Translations under genes and position numbers: made by a program
IMG/VR virus record: IMGVR_UViG_3300017772_000001
Span: 17,344-81,343 of that record
Reading direction: 5' to 3' (one strand)
Origin: a virus
DNA length: 64,000 nucleotides
Shown here: one piece after another, positions 33,848 to 41,890 of the stretch
Numbering within the stretch: the stretch's first letter is position 1
Layout of the letters: every line of letters starts with the position of its first letter
Notes under the pieces: model-generated
The model's input: the letters and a program-made list of their open reading frames with translations, nothing else
Told to the model about the DNA's origin: nothing
Databases searched by the model: none

Positions 33848-35227
33848 CTATTGTAGTAACTCTAGTCGCCAATATCCACCATCATAAATTCCTTGGAATG
33901 TGTCATTCCATGTTCCATCTTCAAACTTAAACTGTTGTCCAGTTTTTGCATTTGTTACATATGCACGTAAAGTATATGTTTTGGAATCAAAAGATTTAAT
34001 CCAGCCACTGCCGTTATACTCAATTATATCATTTTCATTTATATCTATTCCCCATATGCTTTGAGAATTAGCATCAGTCAATGAAAGATACCTTTGACCT
34101 AGTGCAGGATTTGGAAAGTTATTAAATCCAGGCTTAACATTGCCTGCATCTATGACCCTATCTACTGCGCCAATTGTATTAGTTGGCAATGTTGCAGTAT
34201 CTACAGCGAATTCAATTATTTCAGGATTTGGTGTTGAAGATATTGTACCGATAATATCAGACCCATCATCTTCAAGATTTCCATGAAATTTAAGTCTTAA
34301 TCTTGATATCCCATCATCTAAATTTCCATAATTTTTGAAAACATCTTCCCACTTTATGCCATCGGCATAATTGCCGTTTGCCAGAGGCTGTGCGACATAC
34401 TGACCATTATTTTCAGTAATTTGTAATGCATAATTTTCGGGTGTTACTACCACACTTGCTTCTTTTTGTAAATCTCTAAAGAATTCAAATGCATCAGGAT
34501 CATAATCTAATGTATCTAAATCTGAGTATGTGTATAAGTTGTGTATAATGTTTCTTATAACATTTTGTCTTGTTACTTGTGCTGGAGGATTAATCCAAAT
34601 AGGTATTTGAAAGAACATAGTAGCAATATCGATTTGGTCTTCAATGCCTGCAGGAATACCTCTACTTGACCACTGAATATCAGTTAGTTCTACAGTAGTA
34701 ATTGTAGTCCAATCAACAGGGTTGTCATTGTGTTGTATCTCTAACGCTGGATTGAATAACACTAATATTTGTTCCATTAGTTGTAATTTTTGGTCTGTAT
34801 TACTAGTCCAAACATCAACTTGCATGTTTAGTAGATAAGGAACTGGCATAAGTCTTTTAACATTATACCTATTGCCTTCTGCATTTGTGTACTTTTGTGT
34901 GTTCTCATCAAACTTACGTTCTGTGACTGCTACAGCATCATTGAAGAATGGTTCTTGTACTCTTGACCTATCTGGTTGTAAACTTTGTATCCAACAACTA
35001 ATAAATGGAGCCGAATTGATAATATTTTCACTATTACCTTTCATAATAGTAGCCGCCATTCGAGATACGTCACCATATCTTGCTGGTGTTCTTATATAAT
35101 AATCAGTTACACCGTCGTTCATTTTCTTACCAGTTTTTACTGTGAACCCACTGAATATCCTAATAAACTGTAGAATATATCGTCTTATTTGTTCATCGTA
35201 AAAATGTGTTTGCTTTACTGTCGCCAT
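33848..35227 (-). CDS. 15: Tail sheath stabiliser/completion protein, gp15-like
   Basis: 459 aa. Residues 1-250 carry the gp15 core: FYDEQIRRYILQFIRIFSGF, RYGDVSRMAATIMKGNSENI, NSAPFISCWIQSLQPDR, RLMPVPYLLNMQVDVWTSN, QLMEQILVLFNPALEI and QWSSRG. The ring formed by gp15 closes the tail and joins the head. T4 gp15 is 272 aa; here about 190 extra residues at the C-terminus contain a beta-rich segment (WGIDINENDIIEYNGSGWI) that may decorate the neck. It starts 1 nt after the gp14 stop. Confidence 0.87.
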   Translation of the reverse strand: MATVKQTHFYDEQIRRYILQFIRIFSGFTVKTGKKMNDGVTDYYIRTPARYGDVSRMAATIMKGNSENIINSAPFISCWIQSLQPDRSRVQEPFFNDAVAVTERKFDENTQKYTNAEGNRYNVKRLMPVPYLLNMQVDVWTSNTDQKLQLMEQILVLFNPALEIQHNDNPVDWTTITTVELTDIQWSSRGIPAGIEDQIDIATMFFQIPIWINPPAQVTRQNVIRNIIHNLYTYSDLDTLDYDPDAFEFFRDLQKEASVVVTPENYALQITENNGQYVAQPLANGNYADGIKWEDVFKNYGNLDDGISRLRLKFHGNLEDDGSDIIGTISSTPNPEIIEFAVDTATLPTNTIGAVDRVIDAGNVKPGFNNFPNPALGQRYLSLTDANSQSIWGIDINENDIIEYNGSGWIKSFDSKTYTLRAYVTNAKTGQQFKFEDGTWNDTFQGIYDGGYWRLELLQ

Positions 35228-35228
35228 A

Positions 35229-36224
35229 TTAATCTACCTTTGGTTTAACTGCTTTTGACAAATTAACCTTTCCTGCAACAACTGTGCCGTCTTCTAGTTT
35301 GACTACGCCATCGTTATTGATAAATTTATGATGCAAGTGATTACCAACTTCCCAACCACCGTCACTGTCTTCTATCTTGTACCATTTATTAACACGGTAT
35401 TGAAACAGTCTATTTGGAGAATAATCAGTTCTTAAGAAATAAGTATTCTCTGCTGGTTCATTTGGAAAACTCTTACCATTTGCAACAGTTGCCATATCTA
35501 AATCTTCTGGATGTTCGCCACCCTTTACATACTGTAAACTGTTTGTTCTATAATCCCAATACTTTCCTGGAACATTTTCTTGGGCTTCTTCTACAATGGC
35601 ATCATTGACTTGTAATTCTTTATTGTATGTAGACAGAAGATTTTTCAAATCATCTGCTTCTTCGCCTGTTCCAAGTATATCTGAGTATTCTTGTGTATCT
35701 TGTAATTGTTTACAACGGAAACGCCATATGTGAGGCCACCAACCTGGATCAAATCCTTCTGCGGCTTTTGATGCATCTTGTACGACCCAATATTGATTTA
35801 CTGCCGAAGCCTCTTCATCAAGTAATAGGTCTTCTCTCATATGTGGAAGTTCAATGACATCTCCTGTCATTATTTTTCTTCCTAATTTTTCTACCATATC
35901 ATTTATATGACAAGTAAAGATAATCTGGTCATTGCCTAGGAACATACCAAACTGAGATAAGTCCATATCTTGGTCTGTAACTGTATATACGCCACGTAGG
36001 TCATAGATGTTATCATCATATTTTCTGTCACGGTTCTCCATGAATAGCAAATCTTGTATTGCTGGTTTGGTAGGGTCATAGTCAGGATCAGTTGTGTCTT
36101 GTGAACCTAAATATTTGTGAACAAGTAGTGAGGTACCGCCGTGGTCGAAGTGCCCCTTCACCATCTTATCGATGAATTTGTAATCATTTCCCTTACGAGG
36201 ATTCCATAAACTTAATCTTGGCAT
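35229..36224 (-). CDS. 14: Neck protein, gp14-like
   Basis: 331 aa. MPRLSLWNPRKGNDYKFIDK, LFMENRDRKYDDNIYDLRGV, YTVTDQDMDLSQFGMFLGND, DMVEKLGRKIMTGDVIELPH and WPHIWRFRCKQLQDTQEYSDI are diagnostic of T4-type gp14, which with gp13 completes the head and binds the tail. First gene of the minus-strand operon. A late promoter lies 26 nt upstream. Confidence 0.9.
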   Translation of the reverse strand: MPRLSLWNPRKGNDYKFIDKMVKGHFDHGGTSLLVHKYLGSQDTTDPDYDPTKPAIQDLLFMENRDRKYDDNIYDLRGVYTVTDQDMDLSQFGMFLGNDQIIFTCHINDMVEKLGRKIMTGDVIELPHMREDLLLDEEASAVNQYWVVQDASKAAEGFDPGWWPHIWRFRCKQLQDTQEYSDILGTGEEADDLKNLLSTYNKELQVNDAIVEEAQENVPGKYWDYRTNSLQYVKGGEHPEDLDMATVANGKSFPNEPAENTYFLRTDYSPNRLFQYRVNKWYKIEDSDGGWEVGNHLHHKFINNDGVVKLEDGTVVAGKVNLSKAVKPKVD

Positions 36225-36235
36225 ATTTTTTTTCC

Positions 36236-36264
36236 TTGACTTCTATACGTATTTATCATATAAT
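36236..36264 (+). promoter_or_regulatory. Sigma70 promoter of the PhyH-like gene
   Basis: TTGACT at 36236-36241, 17-bp spacer, TATAAT at 36259-36264. The spacer contains the opposite-strand late element for gp14, so the two promoters overlap. Confidence 0.8.
36250..36257 (-). promoter_or_regulatory. T4-type late promoter of the gp14-gp15 operon
   Basis: GATAAATA on the minus strand, 26 nt before the gp14 start, lying inside the spacer of the divergent sigma70 promoter. Confidence 0.75.
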
Positions 36265-36290
36265 AAGGAATATATGTAGGAGCATAACAC

Positions 36291-36989
36291 ATGGATGACC
36301 GATTAACTAGTGCAGGATATATTATTGCACGTGATTATTTACCTAGAATTGCAATAGAACAATTTAGATTATGGGCAATGAACCCTGATAATGCACACAG
36401 AGGCAATGGATCAGACGGTATTTACTATAATGAACATGACGGAAAACGTACATATGATGTTTGGTGGACAAAAGCACCTCCTAGAGAAATGTGGTTACCA
36501 GTTGTTGTACCATTAAACAAGTATATTGATACGTTATTTGGATCCAAGGAGTGGAATATACATGCGGTTGACTGTATTACCACTGCACCTAAATCAAGTA
36601 AAATTTATGCACACATAGATACGCCTTATCGATTTGAAAAATATGCCAAAGTAGATGCTACATTGGGTGTACAAATAATTATACCTCTTAATGATTTCAC
36701 TTTAGAGAATGGCGGCACTGCGTATCTTCCTGGTTCGCATTTGGAAAAGATATATTATAAAGATATTCAGGACAACCAAGAGCATTACAATGATAGATTA
36801 GTTAATGAAGGTCACCAATTTTTAGCAAAAGCAGGCGATGTGCTAATGTATGATGGTAGAACATTGCATAGTACAATGCCTAATAAATCTAATTTATATA
36901 GAAGTGCATTGCTTATAAACGCACTACGCAATGATGTACTTGAGGATGCTAATTTGTTAGATAATAACACGGATAGACTTAAAACTTGA
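36291..36989 (+). CDS. Phytanoyl-CoA dioxygenase-like 2-oxoglutarate/Fe(II) oxygenase
   Basis: 232 aa. YAHIDTPYR gives the HxD iron ligands His108 and Asp110; GGTAYLPGSH is the conserved PhyH turn; AGDVLMYDGRTLHSTMPN gives the distal His193, and Arg204 is placed to bind 2-oxoglutarate. All required residues are present, so it is probably active as a hydroxylase. Substrate unknown; marine phages often carry such oxygenases. It is expressed from its own sigma70 promoter and has a GTAGGAG Shine-Dalgarno. Confidence 0.85.
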   Translation: MDDRLTSAGYIIARDYLPRIAIEQFRLWAMNPDNAHRGNGSDGIYYNEHDGKRTYDVWWTKAPPREMWLPVVVPLNKYIDTLFGSKEWNIHAVDCITTAPKSSKIYAHIDTPYRFEKYAKVDATLGVQIIIPLNDFTLENGGTAYLPGSHLEKIYYKDIQDNQEHYNDRLVNEGHQFLAKAGDVLMYDGRTLHSTMPNKSNLYRSALLINALRNDVLEDANLLDNNTDRLKT

Positions 36990-37014
36990 CAAAAAACACT
37001 ATTTGTAGTTAAAT
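36986..37014 (+). promoter_or_regulatory. Sigma70-like promoter
   Basis: TTGACA at 36986-36991, 17-bp spacer, TTAAAT at 37009-37014, overlapping the stop of the PhyH-like gene and 46 nt before the gene at 37061. Confidence 0.7.
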
Positions 37015-37060
37015 AGAAACTGAGATTAAATGATTCGAATTATCACGGAGCGAAAATTAA

Positions 37061-38335
37061 ATGGCATTGGCGAAAAAGAAAAAAGCAATAAAGAGAGCCC
37101 CATCCAAACGAGGAGCAAAACTAGAATCACCGAAATGGGATGGTTGGGAAACTTTGTCCGGAGCAGAATATCATCGTAAGAAAGAACATGCCCGTAGTTT
37201 CTACTATGAAAATTATCAACCAAAAGATTTATATGCATACATATTTTCATGGATGGGAAAGAACGGATATACAAACGAAGAAATAAAGTTAGCAAAGATC
37301 CCACCAGAATCGTCATTGAGTGTAACATGTGCAATATGTTCAAGGTTACTACTGGATGGTATGCCTGACTTTAATCAAAAGGAAGATGATTACTGGCAAA
37401 CTCTTCCGGGCACTGGCGGACACATAACTCCAATTAGTGAATTTATTCGCAAACAAGTTACTACTGCAATCGCACGTGGAAAAGAAATGCGTGAGGCAAA
37501 AGAAGAAGTAGAAAAAGAAGAACAAAAGAAAAATAAATATCGTCCTTCTATACAAGAACTTCTACGTTTAAAAGCATTGTCTATGACAGATGAATTAGAA
37601 GACTTTATTGATGAATTTGATATGGATACAAACTCATTGAAAAATTTCAAGCCTATTAATATTTTGCGTAAGCAGGAAGCAAAAGCCAATCACGCTAAAG
37701 TTATTAGGGAGTTGTACGTTGCAAATTTTAATGAGTATGATGAACTAATTAATCCTCCTAAGACAAAAGGAATGTCTGAAAAGGAACTTGATTGGCACGA
37801 ACAACTTATTGAAGGCTATTCTCATTTAGAAAAGTCTGAAATTAAAGCAATGTACGAAATGTATAAGAGTATTGTACAGGCTTGTGATATGGTAATTGCT
37901 AATGCAAAATTTGACCGAAAGCCTCGTAAAAAGAAACCTGTTAGTTCTGAAAAACTTGTATCTAAAATGAAGTTTATGAAAGAACATGTTGATACTGGAT
38001 TAGTTAGTATTAATCCTATTGAGATAGTTGGGAGTAATATACTAGTTCTTTATAATACAAAATCACGTAAGCTAGGTATATATCATACGAGTAATGTAGA
38101 TCCAATGAACCAAAAACGTGAAGGAAGCGGCCTTAGTGTTAAAGGTACTACCATGATACGATTTAACGAGGAAACTAGTGTACAGAAGACCCTACGTAAG
38201 CCTCAAGAGCAATTAAAGATATTTAAAGATATCAATAAACGTTCTCTTAACAAGCAATTTGAAGCAATTAAGAGTGTCCCTACAAAGATGAATGGCAGAA
38301 TTAATGAACATACCCTGCTTCTCAAGGTATTTTGA
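37061..38335 (+). CDS. Conserved phage protein of unknown function, 424 aa
   Basis: Basic protein. The N-terminus (AKKKKAIKRAPSKRG) is a Lys/Arg-rich tail; CAICSRLLLDGMPDF has a single CxxC; a Glu/Lys-rich helix covers about 140-165. The C-terminal part (NPIEIVGSNILVLYNTKSRK, IYHTSNVD, LSVKGTTMIRFNEETS) is beta-rich and ends in LLLKVF. I recall similar proteins in T4-like marine phages without a function. The basic nature suggests nucleic-acid binding. It has a sigma70-like promoter rather than a late one. Confidence 0.7.
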   Translation: MALAKKKKAIKRAPSKRGAKLESPKWDGWETLSGAEYHRKKEHARSFYYENYQPKDLYAYIFSWMGKNGYTNEEIKLAKIPPESSLSVTCAICSRLLLDGMPDFNQKEDDYWQTLPGTGGHITPISEFIRKQVTTAIARGKEMREAKEEVEKEEQKKNKYRPSIQELLRLKALSMTDELEDFIDEFDMDTNSLKNFKPINILRKQEAKANHAKVIRELYVANFNEYDELINPPKTKGMSEKELDWHEQLIEGYSHLEKSEIKAMYEMYKSIVQACDMVIANAKFDRKPRKKKPVSSEKLVSKMKFMKEHVDTGLVSINPIEIVGSNILVLYNTKSRKLGIYHTSNVDPMNQKREGSGLSVKGTTMIRFNEETSVQKTLRKPQEQLKIFKDINKRSLNKQFEAIKSVPTKMNGRINEHTLLLKVF

Positions 38336-38341
38336 TAAATA
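38334..38341 (+). promoter_or_regulatory. T4-type late promoter
   Basis: GATAAATA overlapping the stop of the preceding gene and 65 nt before the start at 38406. Confidence 0.65.
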
Positions 38342-38405
38342 GTATGTAGATGCTGACGAGCATACTAAATTAACATTACTAATTTATATCCCGGGAGAGA
38401 TAGAT

Positions 38406-38894
38406 ATGGCAAACAACAAAAAACGATATTACTTCGCGGAAGTAACTGTACCCGATGCGGTTATTACTGCTCAAGGTGGCGCAGAAGTAGATGGTGGCAA
38501 AATGATTAAGAACTTACTTGATGAATATATTGCCGCAGATGGTACAAAATATGCCAAAGCATTAAGAGATTTTATTTTTGAAAATACTAGATTATATGGT
38601 TGGCACCCAGAAGACGCTAATAAATTTGCATACGGTCTGACATTTATTAATTCAAGACACTACGATAACTATCAGGCGTATACAACTCCTTTTAGACAAT
38701 GGATGGAAGATACACATAATGTATCATATACATATGAAGTTAAAACTGATGTACCTTATGAAATTGCAGATTCAGGAGTTTCAGGTGCAGGTGAACCAGT
38801 TAAGGATGAAGACGGGTTCAATCATACATATGCAGAAGCTACAAGGAATGAAATATTAGAAAATATCCCAACAGACCGAGGTTATTCTACATAA
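38406..38894 (+). CDS. Probable virion protein of unknown function, 162 aa
   Basis: Soluble protein with aromatic-rich segments (NTRLYGWHPEDANKFAYGLTF, SRHYDNYQAYTTPFRQWMED). No known motif. A late promoter upstream, a GGGAGAG Shine-Dalgarno and a terminator downstream make it a single late gene, which suggests a virion or assembly role. Confidence 0.65.
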   Translation: MANNKKRYYFAEVTVPDAVITAQGGAEVDGGKMIKNLLDEYIAADGTKYAKALRDFIFENTRLYGWHPEDANKFAYGLTFINSRHYDNYQAYTTPFRQWMEDTHNVSYTYEVKTDVPYEIADSGVSGAGEPVKDEDGFNHTYAEATRNEILENIPTDRGYST

Positions 38895-38916
38895 TATTAT
38901 ACAAATTGTAAATAAA

Positions 38917-38944
38917 AGAGCCCATTCGTTAATGGGCTTTTTTT
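38917..38944 (+). terminator. Rho-independent terminator
   Basis: AGCCCATT and AATGGGCT form a perfect 8-bp stem with a 4-nt loop and a seven-T tail. Confidence 0.9.
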
Positions 38945-38959
38945 ATATCTCCAGTAAAT

Positions 38960-38967
38960 GATAAATA
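38960..38967 (+). promoter_or_regulatory. T4-type late promoter of gp13
   Basis: GATAAATA 25 nt before the gp13 start and after the terminator at 38944. Confidence 0.72.
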
Positions 38968-38991
38968 CTGTATATAGTTGGAGTATAGTCA

Positions 38992-39741
38992 ATGGCTAAG
39001 AACACAAAAGTTAGAAACGATGTAATTAAGGAAGTACGATTATTGCTAGGTGACGGCATGGTCGATATCGAACTTGATCCTGACCACTATGATTTAGCAG
39101 TAGATGTTGCTTTATCAAAAATAAGACAACGTTCTGAAAATGCAGTAGAAGAAGATTTCTATGCTATGGAATTGAAAAAAGATGTAGACGAATACACGTT
39201 GCCGGCAGAAATTGTTGAAGTTAAGAAGATACATCATCGTTCATTTGGTCACGGTATATCGGGCGGTGTAGATATGGATCCGTTTGAACTAGCATATGCC
39301 AACTCTTATTTTTTCTTAAACAATCATATAGGTGGGCTTGCTACGTTTGAAGCATTTGCTCAATATCGTGAATCTTTAAATAGAGTTGCCGCAACTGATA
39401 TTCAATATATTTGGAATCCAACAACTAATAAAATAAAACTATTACGTAGAATGAGAGCCGACGAAATGGTTCTTATGCATGTCCATTTAGAAAGACCAGA
39501 AGAACAACTTCTAGTAGACCCATATCTTAAATCTTGGATGAGAGATTATACATTAGCATATTGTAAAAAAATGTTAGGCGAAGCACGAAGTAAATTTTCT
39601 TCATTACCTGGCGCCCAAGGTGGAGTATCACTTAATGGTGCAGAAATGAAAAATGAGGCAGATGTTTTAATTGACAAGTTGGAACAAGACCTATCAACTT
39701 ACATAGATGGTTCTTCTCCACTTGGATTTGTAATTGGATAA
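38992..39741 (+). CDS. 13: Neck protein, gp13-like
   Basis: 249 aa. ALSKIRQRSENAVEEDFYAM, LPAEIVEVKKIHHRSFG, DPFELAYANSYFF, FEAFAQYRESLNRV and the C-terminal MLGEARSKFSSLPGAQGGVSL are the blocks seen in T4-type gp13 neck proteins. With gp14 it seals the portal after packaging. In this phage gp13 is separated from gp14 by about 2.7 kb and lies on the other strand. The end overlaps the radical SAM gene by 8 nt. Confidence 0.8.
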   Translation: MAKNTKVRNDVIKEVRLLLGDGMVDIELDPDHYDLAVDVALSKIRQRSENAVEEDFYAMELKKDVDEYTLPAEIVEVKKIHHRSFGHGISGGVDMDPFELAYANSYFFLNNHIGGLATFEAFAQYRESLNRVAATDIQYIWNPTTNKIKLLRRMRADEMVLMHVHLERPEEQLLVDPYLKSWMRDYTLAYCKKMLGEARSKFSSLPGAQGGVSLNGAEMKNEADVLIDKLEQDLSTYIDGSSPLGFVIG

Positions 39742-40858
39742 TATACCCAAAACTGCTTGTTCCTTACTGTGGTCTCATGCGAGATTAAAGGTAGATGGTA
39801 CTGTATTGCCTTGTTGCTTTGTAGAAGAAAGCAATATCCCAAACATAGACGAAGCCCCAAAATTAAAAGATGGGTTGCATAACGCATTTAATTCTAAATT
39901 CTTCAATGATATAAGAAGTAAAATGTTGAAAGGTGAAAAACTTTCAATGTGCGACAAGTGTTGGCGTGCAGAAGATAATAATACACAATCATTCAGGCAA
40001 CAATTTAATCAGTACGATAAATTCATAGGACAAGAGCCAAAGATAAGATATATAGAGACTGCGTTATCGACACATTGTAATTTATCTTGTAGAATGTGCA
40101 ATGATACTTTTAGTAGTAAATGGAAATTAATAAAAAATCCAGGTATGTCGGTTGATGTATCTGTAGATTCATTTGATTTAGAACATTATAATACTGACTT
40201 GTCTAAACTAGATTTTGTTAAATTTATTGGCGGCGAACCATTATTGGATAAGAAGCATTCAAACTTTTTAAATCAAATCATAAACAAATCAGATGCTCCT
40301 AGTAACGTAAGATTGTTTTATAATACTAATGGTACAATAATACCAAAGCAGGAAATATTTGATGCTTGGTCTAAAATAAAAGAAGTAGAAGTAGTCTTTA
40401 GCATTGATGCAATAGGTGAAGCAAACGAAGTGCTTAGACCACCGCACACCTGGGATACTATTCAGAGCGCCATAAATCACTTTACAGAGCATAAATCAGA
40501 TAATATGACGTTAGGTATGCATACTGTGATAAACGTCTTTAACATACACCTATTAAAGGATATAGTAGAGTTTTCATACAGTCATTTTGGAAAGATGCCT
40601 GATGTTGATATGTTGGACTACCCGGATCATATGTCATTAAAAAATTTAGAAAGTAGTTTAAAGATTAAACTATCTAATGTACTTAAACATGCATTTGATG
40701 GACAAGAAGAATTACAATTATTAATAGAATTTATAAATCAACCAACTACACATTCATACACTCTCGACCAAATTATAGATAAAGAAAAAGAAAATGATAT
40801 CTTAGTAAATACTAAGATAGATAAGATAGGATTAAGAGAAGTATGGAATTCATTTTAA
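39734..40858 (+). CDS. Radical SAM protein with N-terminal twitch-type cysteine cluster
   Basis: 374 aa from a TTG start overlapping the gp13 stop. The cluster-binding CNLSCRMC (Cys115, Cys119, Cys122) is the radical SAM CxxxCxxC, followed by FIGGEPLL. N-terminal cysteines (Cys9, CC at 27-28, Cys73, Cys76) form a twitch/SPASM-like site for a second iron-sulphur cluster. Such enzymes modify peptides or cofactors by radical chemistry. No obvious substrate peptide is nearby. No clear Shine-Dalgarno is seen, so translation may depend on gp13. Codon use resembles the metabolic genes rather than the structural ones. Confidence 0.85.
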   Translation: MDNIPKTACSLLWSHARLKVDGTVLPCCFVEESNIPNIDEAPKLKDGLHNAFNSKFFNDIRSKMLKGEKLSMCDKCWRAEDNNTQSFRQQFNQYDKFIGQEPKIRYIETALSTHCNLSCRMCNDTFSSKWKLIKNPGMSVDVSVDSFDLEHYNTDLSKLDFVKFIGGEPLLDKKHSNFLNQIINKSDAPSNVRLFYNTNGTIIPKQEIFDAWSKIKEVEVVFSIDAIGEANEVLRPPHTWDTIQSAINHFTEHKSDNMTLGMHTVINVFNIHLLKDIVEFSYSHFGKMPDVDMLDYPDHMSLKNLESSLKIKLSNVLKHAFDGQEELQLLIEFINQPTTHSYTLDQIIDKEKENDILVNTKIDKIGLREVWNSF

Positions 40859-41166
40859 AAGCTATAATATCTGGTATAATTGTTGCATCAGTAAGTATGA
40901 TGGCTAATCGTAGCGTTACTATGGCGGCTTTATTGATGGGCATACCATTCACTGCATTTCTGGCAATGATTTTTATGTGGTTCGGAGGCGTTGATACTGC
41001 AACGTTTTCAAAATTTTCTATACAAACTATATATTTTGTCTTGACAAGTCTCTCGTTTTTTGTTATATTTGGGTTACTGGTTCAAACTTATGGCTTTTGG
41101 TTTTCAGCATCAATAGGCGCAATAGTTACCATAATACTGTATAACATAATACTGAGGATTATATGA
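40843..41166 (+). CDS. Small integral membrane protein, DUF3147-like
   Basis: 107 aa with four hydrophobic spans (about 4-20, 25-48, 60-82, 86-106). MAALLMGIPFTAFLAMIFMW, SIQTIYFVLTSLSFFVIFGLL and the C-terminal GFWFSASIGAIVTIILYN resemble the DUF3147 membrane family of marine bacteria. It overlaps the radical SAM gene by 16 nt and the kinase by 4 nt. Its role is unknown; four spans and no charged cluster do not fit a typical holin well. Confidence 0.7.
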   Translation: MEFILKAIISGIIVASVSMMANRSVTMAALLMGIPFTAFLAMIFMWFGGVDTATFSKFSIQTIYFVLTSLSFFVIFGLLVQTYGFWFSASIGAIVTIILYNIILRII

Positions 41167-41780
41167 AGAAAATAATAGGCATTTGTGGGTTAATAGGACA
41201 TGGAAAAGATACAGTAGCAGGTAATTTAATTGAACAAGGGTTTCAACGTATTAGTTTTGCAGGTGTGCTAAAAGATGCATGTGCAAATATATTTGGTTGG
41301 GATAGAATTCTATTAGAAGGCAATACACCAGAGAGTAGAGTATTCAGAGAACAAGTAGATGAATGGTGGGCAAAAAGATTAGGTATTCCTAACTTTACAC
41401 CTAGATGGGCTTTACAACATGTAGGCACTGATGTATTCAGAACACATTTTCACCCAGATATTTGGGTAGCGGCTTGTGAAAGACAAGTAGAATTGACAGA
41501 TAAAAATGTAGTCATTTCTGATTGCAGATTTTATAATGAGTTAGATGTAATTAAACGTTTAGGCGGTAAAACTACAGTAGTATGGCGTAAAGAAAAACCC
41601 CAATGGTGGGATTACGCTGTTAGGTCTAACACAAAAAATCAAATAGATTTAATGACTAGATATCCAGATGTACATAAAAGTGAGTATAGTTGGGCAGGCT
41701 GGGACTTTGACATAGAGTTTGACAACTCAAAAGACTTGGAACATCTATATAGCCAAGTTTCAGATGTATTGTCTACGTAG
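41163..41780 (+). CDS. 1: Deoxynucleoside monophosphate kinase, T4 gp1-like
   Basis: 205 aa. P-loop GLIGHGKDT at 9-17, then RISFAGVLKDACANIFGWDR, RWALQHVGTDVFR and VVISDCRFYNELDVIKRLGG are typical of phage dNMP kinases. The enzyme phosphorylates dNMPs released from host DNA and complements NrdA/NrdB at 59.5-63 kb. ATG overlaps the upstream stop (ATGA). Confidence 0.87.
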   Translation: MKKIIGICGLIGHGKDTVAGNLIEQGFQRISFAGVLKDACANIFGWDRILLEGNTPESRVFREQVDEWWAKRLGIPNFTPRWALQHVGTDVFRTHFHPDIWVAACERQVELTDKNVVISDCRFYNELDVIKRLGGKTTVVWRKEKPQWWDYAVRSNTKNQIDLMTRYPDVHKSEYSWAGWDFDIEFDNSKDLEHLYSQVSDVLST

Positions 41781-41814
41781 TTAATTCAAAAACACCCACT
41801 TTTTTGCATTTTTC

Positions 41815-41822
41815 GATAAATA
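41815..41822 (+). promoter_or_regulatory. T4-type late promoter of the sheath gene
   Basis: GATAAATA 69 nt before the gp18 start. Confidence 0.7.
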
Positions 41823-41890
41823 CTTGTAGCAATAAAAGAATTTTGCTATAAAGCAATTTATATAATTAAGTATAATTAAGGAGAAACAGA

